Positions 51,616-60,807 of a stretch of DNA of 64,000 nucleotides are shown here, in pieces. The position numbers and the translations under genes are program-made. Source of the stretch: JAAURB01 sp049649525 (GTDB taxonomy: Bacteria > Cyanobacteriota > Cyanobacteriia > Cyanobacteriales > Microcoleaceae); the NCBI GenBank assembly GCA_049649525.1, contig JBARZE010000016.1, positions 1-64,000 on the forward strand, written 5' to 3'. Below the pieces are notes generated by a model. That model had not been told where the DNA came from and made no database searches. It was given only the letters and a program-made list of their open reading frames with translations. Positions within the stretch are counted from its first letter, which is position 1. The number at the start of each line of letters is the position of its first letter.

Positions 51616-52881
51616 TTACAAGTCTAGACGAGATCGTGGTTCAACCTGACCTATAGTGGCAGGTAAGGAACGATTAGCAACTTCTGTAATCAGTTGTAGT
51701 TGCTGAGATAATAGCTTAGTTAAATCATAGCGTTCTACTACGGTTTTACGGGCTTGTTGACGCAACGCAGCCATGCGGTCGGGATGATCGAGGACTTCGG
51801 ATACTCGGTCTGCGATTTCTTTGGGGGCAAAGAAGTTAGCCAATAAGCCATTTTTCCCATCTTCGATTACTTCTCGTACTGGGGCTGTATCAGATCCGAC
51901 GACCAAACATCCGGTAGACATCGATTCAATCATAGACCAAGACAACACAAATGGTCGGGTGAGATAGATATGAACATCGGAGGCTTGAATGACTTGCAGG
52001 TATTGACCATAAGGCAGTGGCCCGACAAAGTGAATCCGCGACATATCCAAGGGGATTTTTTTCAGCATATAGTCTTTATAAGACTGACCATCGGGTAAGG
52101 ATTTGCCATAACACACCCGTTCTGATCCCACCACCACCACATGACAGTTGGGTCGTTTTTCCTGGAGATAAGCCACTGTTTCAATAAATTCGGGGAAACC
52201 TCGATAGGGTTCCATTCCCCGCGCTACATAAGTTACGAGTTCTTCGACATGGGATAAATCATGATTCGGTAATACCAGTTTTGCCCCTGGGTTGGGTTTA
52301 AAATAGGTGGTATCGACCCCGTCATGAATCACGGAGAGTTTACTTTGTAGTTCGATGGGAAATTGCGATCGCTGCCAGCGCGTCGGAGAAAGCCCCCAGT
52401 CGCAAGAATAGACATCAATTAGGATGGGGGTATTCTTTACCCGTATTCGTGCCATGTCATCGACTGTAAGCGGGTCTGCGGGGTCGAAATCCGCGTCTGA
52501 TCCCGTCGCATGATAAAACCACTCGAAGTAACAAAGTAGGGGTGTATTGGGGAAGATTTCTTTGGCAAACAAGGTCGGTCCCCAGCCCGAATGACCACAG
52601 ATTATATCCGGAACAAACCCCTGGGCTTTGAGTTGTTCTGCCATGCGAAATACAGCTTGTCCATTGAGGACGGCTGCCTCTAAACTCCGAACATATTGAT
52701 GGGTTTGAGGACTCGGATCTCGACTGGGTTTAAATAATGCTTTTTTTACGCCCGGAATTTTCCACTCAGGGCGCTCATTTTTAGTTCCAAATACAATCCG
52801 ATTATTCGGATCGGCCCCTAAAGCAGTGATAATATGGCGATATTGGGCGGGAAAGTTGGGATGTAAAAATAATGCTTGCAT
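51616..52881 (-). CDS. GT4-family glycosyltransferase
   Basis: 421 residues, GT-B fold. N-terminal MQALFLHPNFPAQYRHIITA; middle HDGVDTTYFKPNPGAKLVLP; donor-site motif VHIYLTRPFVLSWSMIESMS, TGCLVVGSDTAPVREVIEDG. It transfers a sugar from a nucleotide-sugar to a growing glycan. Last gene of the minus-strand glycan locus (54 bp after the sulfotransferase gene). Confidence 0.93.
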   Translation of the reverse strand: MQALFLHPNFPAQYRHIITALGADPNNRIVFGTKNERPEWKIPGVKKALFKPSRDPSPQTHQYVRSLEAAVLNGQAVFRMAEQLKAQGFVPDIICGHSGWGPTLFAKEIFPNTPLLCYFEWFYHATGSDADFDPADPLTVDDMARIRVKNTPILIDVYSCDWGLSPTRWQRSQFPIELQSKLSVIHDGVDTTYFKPNPGAKLVLPNHDLSHVEELVTYVARGMEPYRGFPEFIETVAYLQEKRPNCHVVVVGSERVCYGKSLPDGQSYKDYMLKKIPLDMSRIHFVGPLPYGQYLQVIQASDVHIYLTRPFVLSWSMIESMSTGCLVVGSDTAPVREVIEDGKNGLLANFFAPKEIADRVSEVLDHPDRMAALRQQARKTVVERYDLTKLLSQQLQLITEVANRSLPATIGQVEPRSRLDL

Positions 52882-52935
52882 TTTTCTTTCGTCTTCTTCG
52901 TAATCCCAAATTAACAGTATTGTATCAAGAATACT

Positions 52936-54438
52936 TTAGTTTTCGTTGGGGGCTTGACAAATCCAAATACAATCACGGGGAACCGTTTGGGTATCTTTAT
53001 GAATGATTTTGTAATTGAGATGGGTTAAGAATTTTTCCATAATAGCATCTGTCATCACAGAAAAGGCGGTGCCGTGACGTTGTCCCATGAGGTTTTTATC
53101 CCAATCTTGTAGGAATTTTTGCCAGCCTAAATCACTCAACATATTAGTATGATGAAATAGACAAAGACGTTCCCCTTTCATTAAGGCGGGAATTTGAGTT
53201 AAATAATTAAATATATCTCTCGGTTCGATATGAACCATTGTATCGTAACAGAAGCAAATATCGATTGAACTCGGTTTAATTCCTCCTAAGTTTAAGCCGT
53301 TTAGTTTGACATAACTGACTCGTTCTTCTCCTAATCTATTTCGGGTAATATTAATCATGTTTTGAGAAATATCAGCGCAGATGAGATTTTGACAATATCT
53401 TAATAATAAAGCAGCAGTTTTCCCCCCGCCAATACCAATTTCTAAAACCGTTTGATGGTTTTGAATATAGGGTTTAATAAATTGCTGTTCAATTAAGGTT
53501 TCGTATTCCGCTAATGATTTGGCAGCGCCTGCCGATGCACCTATCCATTCATCACCGGGATAGGTTTGTTCATCATCGGTTTTTTGCCAGTTTTGTACAT
53601 AGTCATTCCAAGCCCCTTCATAATTGATTTTATTCATCTGTTTAATTTGAGGTATATTCCAATTAAATTCTATATTTAATAAATCAGTTAACTGTTGATT
53701 ATAAGGTTCAAAATACTCTATTAATTTTTGACGGAGTGTTGAACTCACTTTAGGATAAGTGTTAGCATTCATTACAGGATATTCAGGTTGAACATAAGGT
53801 TCTAAGCCGAAAAATTGAAAAACCTGATTTACAACAATTTTAGGATTATCATAAAATCTCTCACTTTGCAAGAACAAAAACTGATGTTTGGGAAAATACT
53901 TAAACCATCTTTGTAGTTGATTAATATAAACTCCTCGACTAAGATAACTAAAATGTTGATGGTTATAGCTATAATAATTAGGGTCTTTTTCTAGCTTTTC
54001 AAATTCTCCCGTTAGTCGTTGAGTTTCTTGGGTAATTGCGGCGGGGAATGATAAAGATTCAAACCCTAATTTGACTTGCCAATAATAATGAGAAATCCCC
54101 CGGTCTACTGGGTTTCTTAATAATACAATGAATTGAGTATTTGGACAAGTTTCGTAGACTCTTTGGGGGACTTGGGGATGGAATAAATAATAAGGCGAAC
54201 CTTCCCCTGTTATCTGATTTTCTCCATCGGCTTCTGAGGGGAATTGAGATTGATACCATTGCCAGCTTTTTTGATAATTTAAACTAAAATACTGTATCTC
54301 TTTTTGAGTCGCGGATAATATTTGAGGATGTTGAATTAAATAATAATATAGGGAATTTGTGCCGCCTTTTTGTGTACCAAGAATTATAAAGTGAGGCGGT
54401 TTTTTATTGTTATTTAAATTAGCTTTTGAGTGAATCAT
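52936..54438 (-). CDS. Sulfotransferase-methyltransferase fusion
   Basis: 500 residues. Residues about 14-270 are a PAPS-dependent sulfotransferase: HFIILGTQKGGTNSLYYYLI (PAPS 5' phosphate loop), EKEIQYFSLNY and FIVLLRNPVDRGISHYYWQV (3' phosphate site). Residues about 300-490 are a class I SAM methyltransferase: TVLEIGIGGGKTAALLLRYC and ICADISQNMINITRNRL, with DICFCYDTMVHIEPRDIFNY. It would sulfate and methylate the glycan, a combination suited to an anionic, capped surface polysaccharide. Starts 9 bp after the giant gene. Confidence 0.9.
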   Translation of the reverse strand: MIHSKANLNNNKKPPHFIILGTQKGGTNSLYYYLIQHPQILSATQKEIQYFSLNYQKSWQWYQSQFPSEADGENQITGEGSPYYLFHPQVPQRVYETCPNTQFIVLLRNPVDRGISHYYWQVKLGFESLSFPAAITQETQRLTGEFEKLEKDPNYYSYNHQHFSYLSRGVYINQLQRWFKYFPKHQFLFLQSERFYDNPKIVVNQVFQFFGLEPYVQPEYPVMNANTYPKVSSTLRQKLIEYFEPYNQQLTDLLNIEFNWNIPQIKQMNKINYEGAWNDYVQNWQKTDDEQTYPGDEWIGASAGAAKSLAEYETLIEQQFIKPYIQNHQTVLEIGIGGGKTAALLLRYCQNLICADISQNMINITRNRLGEERVSYVKLNGLNLGGIKPSSIDICFCYDTMVHIEPRDIFNYLTQIPALMKGERLCLFHHTNMLSDLGWQKFLQDWDKNLMGQRHGTAFSVMTDAIMEKFLTHLNYKIIHKDTQTVPRDCIWICQAPNEN

Positions 54439-54447
54439 AAGTTTATT

Positions 54448-57400
54448 CTACATCTTTTTTGGGCGCATAATACACAAACAGAAATCTGTTTCTAAGCCGC
54501 CGGGAATTTCCATTAAAATCTGTTCAAATTCTAACAATAAACGGACAATTGTTTCTCCTTTGGCATCTTCAGAGAGTTTATTATGATCGAGTAAGGGATA
54601 AAGAGGATGCAATATTCCGCCGCCGAAGGGGTTATAAACCTCTATATCAAAGTAATATTGAACAAAAGGTAATATTAATTTTGAACGAACCGCTTCTGAG
54701 GGATCTGTTGCAAAGACTTGATGAATAGTTGGATTAATTAATTGTTCTCGTAGTCCAGATTTTAATATTTCATTGAAACAGTAATATAAACGATTGATTA
54801 AATTGATTTGTTTTTGATTGTAAATACAGTAAATATCTCCGATATATTCATTGATGATAAAGTAGCCTTCTGGGTTAAGAGATTTATGAACAATTTCAAG
54901 GAATCTTTCTAGTTCTTTAACATGATGTAAGGAACCCGAACAAAAGGCAATATCGTATTTTTTGCCATTATTTAAATTAAAGGTATTAAAGTCATCTTGG
55001 TAGAAGTTAATATGAACGTTAGCATTTTTTGCAGCTTCACGGGCAATATTTAACGAAGCTTCCGAAAAATCAAAGGCATCAATTTCCTTAGCAAATCCTA
55101 ATTCTGCTATTAATATTTCATGGTTCCCAATACCGCAGCCTAAAGATAAGAGATTATCAAATTTTCGATCTGCAAAATAATCTTCAATTAACCATCGTAG
55201 CCAATATTTTTTACTTTCTCCCCCTGACATTCGTTGATGCAAAACTTCTTCAACAATAGGATTAGATACCCATTGACTCGCAGTCGCTGCGGTGGGGTTG
55301 GTTTCCCAATAACTTTTATCAGCCGCTGTATTTTCTATTTCTGAAATTGGTATAATTGTGGCTTCTACGGGTTCGTCTATTGCTTCTATTTCTTCTATAA
55401 CTTGACGTGGATGAGGATTAATTAAATCTGCTTCTTGGAATATCTCACAATAGGCTTGTGTCATTTCCTCGAAGGTATTGAGGGAGTCTAATACATATTT
55501 AGCATTGTCTGCGAATTCTTGACGTTTTACGGGATTTTCGAGTAACGAAATTAGACAGTTACACAGTTCTTCGGGTTGGTTTGGGGTATAAAATAAAGCA
55601 TTAACGTTTTCCCTAACTTGTTCAGGAATACCAAAGACTGGTGTGGTAATAATGGGTAAATTGTACGCCATTGCTTCGAGGATAACGCGGGGATAACTTT
55701 CAACGCGAGAGGTACAAACAAATACATCAGCCGCTTGATAGTATTTAGCCGTTTCTGGGGTTTCTGAAACAATGGTAATTTGGCTTTGTAATCCTTCGGG
55801 AAGCTGTTGCACGAGTTGGGATAATTCGGTACTATATAAACTCGGGCGATCGCCGACAATAAAACAACGAATACGAGGACACCATTCTGGGGGTAAAGTG
55901 ACTAAGGCTTTAACTAAATCTTGCTGTCCTTTGCGTTGACAAACTGTTCCGAGTAGCAATACCATTATTTCGGTTTCTTGCAGGTTTAAGGCTTCTCTTG
56001 CGGCGCTTCTTGTCCAGGTTTTTGCCGTTTGTTGGAACTGTTTTACATCCATACCGTTATGGATGACAGTAAAGTTATGATGGCTATTTAACGGTAAATA
56101 TAAGTTGTGTGTGGCATCGGCAACAAAAATAATTTGATAGGGATATTTAAAGCAGTTTAAGGCTTTCGTTGCAATATCTGAACCCAACCCATCAAAATAG
56201 GTTTGCCAGGGTTCACTTTCATGAATATTCCAGACTGAAGGAATGCCTGTTTTCTCCCCACAGTCTATCATGAAGAAGTTCTCTAAAGTATTGGCATAAA
56301 TCACATCATATTGATGCAATTGTAATTCTTCGGCAAAAGCTTGTAATGCGGTTTCATAGCTTTCTGACGGGTAAACATTAATTAAAGGATGTTCTGCAAT
56401 AATAACTTGAATATTATGTTGTTCATAGGCTTGTCGTAAAGGACCATCTTCAACACAGAAAATAACAGGTTCAATTTTATTCTCTTTAGCTAATTTAACC
56501 GCTATTTCGTATTGATGTAATGGTGCGCCTGTATATTCTAAAGCATTACTACACATTAAAATACGAGGTTTTATTGTGGTTTTTCCTATGGTAAAATGCC
56601 GGGGTTGAATTTGAAACCATTCGTTACGGAGAGACAGGTTAGGATTATAAAAAGCATCTATTTTATCAGCATATTTACGGCGGAAATTAGCAACTTCTTG
56701 AGGATTATCTTTGAAGCCTCTTGATGTGCCTTCTTTATGATAAAGTTGGGCATCGGGGCAATAAACGCAATGATAACCTTGTTCAGTTAAACGATATCCA
56801 TAATCAGCATCATTATACGCCACAGCGAATTGATTTTGATCAAATCCTCCCCGTTCTAAAAATAGCTGACGGGGGGTTAATAAACAAGCCGCTGTCACCG
56901 CCGAATAATTGCGTAATACTTTAGAATAAGCCAAATAGCCAAAGTCATTTTTATGGGTTAATTTAAACGCATGACCCGCTAAACCATGATGCAGTCCATG
57001 AATAATTCCGGCGTGTTGTACCCTATCATCCGGGTAAATTAATCTGGCCCCCACTGCCCCGACTTTCTCCATTTGGGCATATCCCATCATCTGACTTAAC
57101 CAATTGGGAGAAATTACTTCTGTATCGTTATTTAAAAATAAAATATAATCTGTTTCGACTGCTTCTACTGCTTGGTTATTTAAAGCCGCGAAGTTAAATT
57201 TACCTTGACTAGGAATCTTTAAAATAGTAATATTTTCGCTATGATAAATCTGATTAAAATAATCTAAGATATCCGCTTCATCACTATTATTATCAATGAT
57301 TAAAATCTGGTAATTTTCATAACTGGTTTTTTGCAACGACTCAATACAAGCTTTGAGTAATGTCAGTTGATTTTTCGTCGGGATAATAATAGTAACGGCA

Positions 57401-60400
57401 GGGCCATTATCGGGAAATTCATGACTAAAAATGCCGAGATGTAAATCAATTGCCCATTTCGGCTGAAACGCTTTAGCATCCAACTTTTGCCGTTGTAAAG
57501 CATCTTGTATTCCTTGACATCCCGCAGCAAAACTGGCTGGTTTTTCCGATCCAGAAATAGCCGTTGAACCCGGACTCGCTCGCCAATGATATAATACTAA
57601 GGGGATATGACCGATATGACGGGCTTTTTCTGTAGTTCGTAAGGCTAAATCATAATCCTGAGATCCTTCATAACCCAGTCGTAAACCCCCGACTTGTTGA
57701 AATAGCTGCAGCCTTACCCCAAAAGCATGGCTCATATACATGTATGATAGGAGTAAATGGGGCGACCAGTCCGGTTTAAATTGCGGGGCAAACCGTTTTT
57801 CTCTTTGGTCTATTTTGTCATCATCAGTATAGATAACATCGGTTTCTGGATGTTGGGCAATATAGAGGACAATTTCCCCCAAAGCATCGGGAGTTAATTC
57901 ATCATCGTTATCTAAAAATAACAGAAATTCACCCGTGGCGAGTTCAGCGGCGGTATTGGTTGCTGCGCTAATATTACCATTTTCACTCCGAAAAACCACC
58001 TGAATACGGTTATCTTTTTCGGCAAATTTATTCAGAGTCTCAGCCACTTCTGGGTTAGAACTACAATCATCCGCGATACACAGTTGCCAATTCTGGTATA
58101 CTTGATTAATCACGCTATTAATTGCTTTTTCCAAGCAGTCAATGGGTGGATTATAAACGGGCATAATTACCGAAATTTTCAGTAATTCTGTTTCGCTGTA
58201 ATTCTCGAAGCGTTGTTGTAATGCCGCTTGTTGTCGCAGTGTCCAAGGGTTAACCCTTAGCCAAGCTTGGTAAGGATCGGCAATTTCTGGCAATTTAAAC
58301 CCTTGAGGTAAGATAGATGTCATTGCCGGGGCTTGAGTGTTGCGATAAATTAGCCGAGTTTGCCGAATAATTGCCGGAATTTCCCACGGCATGGGGATAA
58401 TTCTGCCTAAACGTTGTTTTCTTTCCCTAGCCCGTTGACGAATAGCTGCGATAAATTTTGTGGCTTGTTTTCCTATTCTGCCGATCTGATTAATTACTCC
58501 ATCCCGTTTTACCCATAAGGGTTGCGGATGGCTGTAAATCACCGTTTCTCCATTATCGAGTTGGGCTTCTAGCTGTAAGTCCCATTTTCCCGCAGGTAAG
58601 TCTGCTAATACCTCAAACCCACTGGTATCACTACCTACCCAGTCTGGGAAAACCGCCCCAACGTCGCTACGAGGCAAACCATAGGCACAGCTTACAGTAT
58701 TATTATCTAATAATAGCAGCAATTGGGTAATTTGATGAATGGGATGACAACACCATCCTGCAAATAAGACTTGTCCCGGACGTTGTTGCCAAATTGTGGG
58801 GGCATCAAACGCAGCTTTTACGGGTGAAATTTTTAGGGGATAAGTGGCGAGATGATGCCATTTTCCTTGATTATTTTGAACTTCTAAATATAACGGCTGT
58901 GAAGTATTAGGCAATTGAATTTGAATGCGAAACCCACAATTTTCTGCCTGATTTATCCAGGGATAAACTGTTGCTAAATCAGTTCGTTCAATGCCAAAAT
59001 TGCCATTAAAAACTTGATTTCCTATTTTTGCCCGAACCGCTTGAATTGTCTGTTTTCCTGTATACAAACACCAGCCTTCTATCTGAGTAAAACTATCCCC
59101 CGAATTGATAAACTCCCAGGAATTAGGAAAGTCAATAGAGAATAAATATTGCGGACGTAGATAGCGACGAACCCAGCGTTTAAACCCAACCCATTTATTC
59201 CTAAGTCTCCAAATTTTAGAGGATTTTATCGCTTCAATTTCACCTTGGGCTTGTACGAGTGAAAGCTGAGTATTTCCCAGTTCCGTTTCCAACAACAACA
59301 CCTTATTTTTGGCTAGTTGAAACTGGGATTCTGCCTCTTGGCGTTGAAAGTGGAATTGCCCTATTTCTGCTTCCAATAATGCCAACTTTACTTGATATTC
59401 TTCTAAAACTGTTTCAACTTTTAAAGATCGAGAAACCGCTTCCCGATAGTGTAAATCAATCTCTTCATATTCTCGATTTAACGCTTCTAGTTGACCTTGA
59501 GTCTGTCCTAATTCCTCTTCTTTCTTAATCAGTTTAGCGACGGCTTCATGGCGTTTAATTTCTGCCCCTTGAAGTTCTCCCTGAGTTTGACCGAGTTCCT
59601 GTTCTAAATCAATAATTTTTAAAATTGCTTCTTGATTTTTTTGTTCAATTCTTGCTAAACTTAACTGACTATTTCCCAGTTCTTGTTCTGTTTTCAGTAA
59701 CTTATTTATAGCTTCTTGAGATCTAACTTCTAAGCTTTCTAACTTAAACTGAGTTTGACCGAGTTCTGTTTCGGTGTGAATGAGTTGATCGATAACCTGA
59801 TTAAACTGTTCTTTTTCGGTTTGAAGTTTACGGACTTCTAACCAATCTCTAAATAACCAAGTTAAATTAAGAGATTGATTTAATATTTCTGATTCGGCTG
59901 TAGTTAATCCTCGATCAAAAGGGTTAGCAATGGCTTCTAACTGTAAATATAAATCAATCACATCAGGAAAACATTGCTTGACTAAATGAGGACGATTGGT
60001 GTTTAAAATATCATCTCTTAATAAAGAGGGATCAAAGTTTCCGCTTTGGGGTGAGTTCAGATTAATATTAAATTTTTGTTGGACTTCATGAATAAATTGT
60101 TCAGGATGTTGACCAATTTGATAAACATTGGCTAAAATTGCATTTTTTGAACAATTAGAATAAAATTCTAATATTTTTTGATTATAAAAACGCCAGGTTT
60201 TAATCGCTAATTCTGGTTGATTTAAAATGGCAGAATCTGTTGAACGACGATACAGAGAATCTCCTACTTCCCAGGGAGAACGATAAACAAAGATAAATTT
60301 AGCTGATGGAATTAATTGATACCATAAATCTAAAAACAGAACAGTTCTCGGGTCTTTCCAACCCCAAGGCTGTTCAAAATCTTGATGAATTTCAATCAGT

Positions 60401-60675
60401 TTTTTAGCCTGCTGAATATGATGGTGTTGAATTTGGATACTATCTTGAGTGACGCATCCTAATTCATCTATATTATTCTCTTGCAGAACCTGTTTGTGAA
60501 AATTAACAAAATCAATATTTTCAAAATGTCCTCGAATATTACCATAATCTGATCCGACTAACCGCTGACCAATATTAACCCCGACATTCTGAAGTAAAGC
60601 AGCCGTCAATGAAGTTCCAGAGCGGTGCATTCCAGTTATAATGACAACAGGGGATGATGATCGTGATTGATTCAT
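54448..60675 (-). CDS. Giant multidomain glycan enzyme (2,075 aa)
   Basis: Domains by rough residue: 1-285 sulfotransferase-like (VVIITGMHRSGTSLTAALLQ, FIFVYRSPWEVGDSLYRRST); 295-500 coiled coil; 520-770 two copies of a beta module (EGWCLYTGKQTIQAVRAKIG and FAGWCCHPIHQITQLLLLLD); 830-1080 GT2 (KISVIMPVYNPPIDCLEKAI, FLLFLDNDDELTPDALGEIV); 1090-1340 second GT2 (VTIIIPTKNQLTLLKACIES, ILFLNNDTEVISPNWLSQM); 1365-1750 GT4 (ILMCSNALEYTGAPLHQYEI, VFVCTSRVESYPRVILEAMA); 1800-2075 methyltransferase (LLSLGCGIGNHEILIAELGF, FCSGSLHHVKELERFLEIVH). No membrane span or signal. It could build several linkages and modify them as one assembly line. The frame is uninterrupted and the start ATG is followed at once by the PAPS-loop-like motif. 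Confidence 0.9.
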   Translation of the reverse strand: MNQSRSSSPVVIITGMHRSGTSLTAALLQNVGVNIGQRLVGSDYGNIRGHFENIDFVNFHKQVLQENNIDELGCVTQDSIQIQHHHIQQAKKLIEIHQDFEQPWGWKDPRTVLFLDLWYQLIPSAKFIFVYRSPWEVGDSLYRRSTDSAILNQPELAIKTWRFYNQKILEFYSNCSKNAILANVYQIGQHPEQFIHEVQQKFNINLNSPQSGNFDPSLLRDDILNTNRPHLVKQCFPDVIDLYLQLEAIANPFDRGLTTAESEILNQSLNLTWLFRDWLEVRKLQTEKEQFNQVIDQLIHTETELGQTQFKLESLEVRSQEAINKLLKTEQELGNSQLSLARIEQKNQEAILKIIDLEQELGQTQGELQGAEIKRHEAVAKLIKKEEELGQTQGQLEALNREYEEIDLHYREAVSRSLKVETVLEEYQVKLALLEAEIGQFHFQRQEAESQFQLAKNKVLLLETELGNTQLSLVQAQGEIEAIKSSKIWRLRNKWVGFKRWVRRYLRPQYLFSIDFPNSWEFINSGDSFTQIEGWCLYTGKQTIQAVRAKIGNQVFNGNFGIERTDLATVYPWINQAENCGFRIQIQLPNTSQPLYLEVQNNQGKWHHLATYPLKISPVKAAFDAPTIWQQRPGQVLFAGWCCHPIHQITQLLLLLDNNTVSCAYGLPRSDVGAVFPDWVGSDTSGFEVLADLPAGKWDLQLEAQLDNGETVIYSHPQPLWVKRDGVINQIGRIGKQATKFIAAIRQRARERKQRLGRIIPMPWEIPAIIRQTRLIYRNTQAPAMTSILPQGFKLPEIADPYQAWLRVNPWTLRQQAALQQRFENYSETELLKISVIMPVYNPPIDCLEKAINSVINQVYQNWQLCIADDCSSNPEVAETLNKFAEKDNRIQVVFRSENGNISAATNTAAELATGEFLLFLDNDDELTPDALGEIVLYIAQHPETDVIYTDDDKIDQREKRFAPQFKPDWSPHLLLSYMYMSHAFGVRLQLFQQVGGLRLGYEGSQDYDLALRTTEKARHIGHIPLVLYHWRASPGSTAISGSEKPASFAAGCQGIQDALQRQKLDAKAFQPKWAIDLHLGIFSHEFPDNGPAVTIIIPTKNQLTLLKACIESLQKTSYENYQILIIDNNSDEADILDYFNQIYHSENITILKIPSQGKFNFAALNNQAVEAVETDYILFLNNDTEVISPNWLSQMMGYAQMEKVGAVGARLIYPDDRVQHAGIIHGLHHGLAGHAFKLTHKNDFGYLAYSKVLRNYSAVTAACLLTPRQLFLERGGFDQNQFAVAYNDADYGYRLTEQGYHCVYCPDAQLYHKEGTSRGFKDNPQEVANFRRKYADKIDAFYNPNLSLRNEWFQIQPRHFTIGKTTIKPRILMCSNALEYTGAPLHQYEIAVKLAKENKIEPVIFCVEDGPLRQAYEQHNIQVIIAEHPLINVYPSESYETALQAFAEELQLHQYDVIYANTLENFFMIDCGEKTGIPSVWNIHESEPWQTYFDGLGSDIATKALNCFKYPYQIIFVADATHNLYLPLNSHHNFTVIHNGMDVKQFQQTAKTWTRSAAREALNLQETEIMVLLLGTVCQRKGQQDLVKALVTLPPEWCPRIRCFIVGDRPSLYSTELSQLVQQLPEGLQSQITIVSETPETAKYYQAADVFVCTSRVESYPRVILEAMAYNLPIITTPVFGIPEQVRENVNALFYTPNQPEELCNCLISLLENPVKRQEFADNAKYVLDSLNTFEEMTQAYCEIFQEADLINPHPRQVIEEIEAIDEPVEATIIPISEIENTAADKSYWETNPTAATASQWVSNPIVEEVLHQRMSGGESKKYWLRWLIEDYFADRKFDNLLSLGCGIGNHEILIAELGFAKEIDAFDFSEASLNIAREAAKNANVHINFYQDDFNTFNLNNGKKYDIAFCSGSLHHVKELERFLEIVHKSLNPEGYFIINEYIGDIYCIYNQKQINLINRLYYCFNEILKSGLREQLINPTIHQVFATDPSEAVRSKLILPFVQYYFDIEVYNPFGGGILHPLYPLLDHNKLSEDAKGETIVRLLLEFEQILMEIPGGLETDFCLCIMRPKKM

Positions 60676-60807
60676 AGTATGTTAGTTTGTCCTGAGAGTT
60701 CTCCTGTGAGAAATGCAGCGGTTGGAGTAATTATTTAGTTAGAATCAGATTGTCTAACAGTTCGGTCAGGGCTGTCAACCGTTAATGAATGTTAACTCAG
60801 CTTTAGA

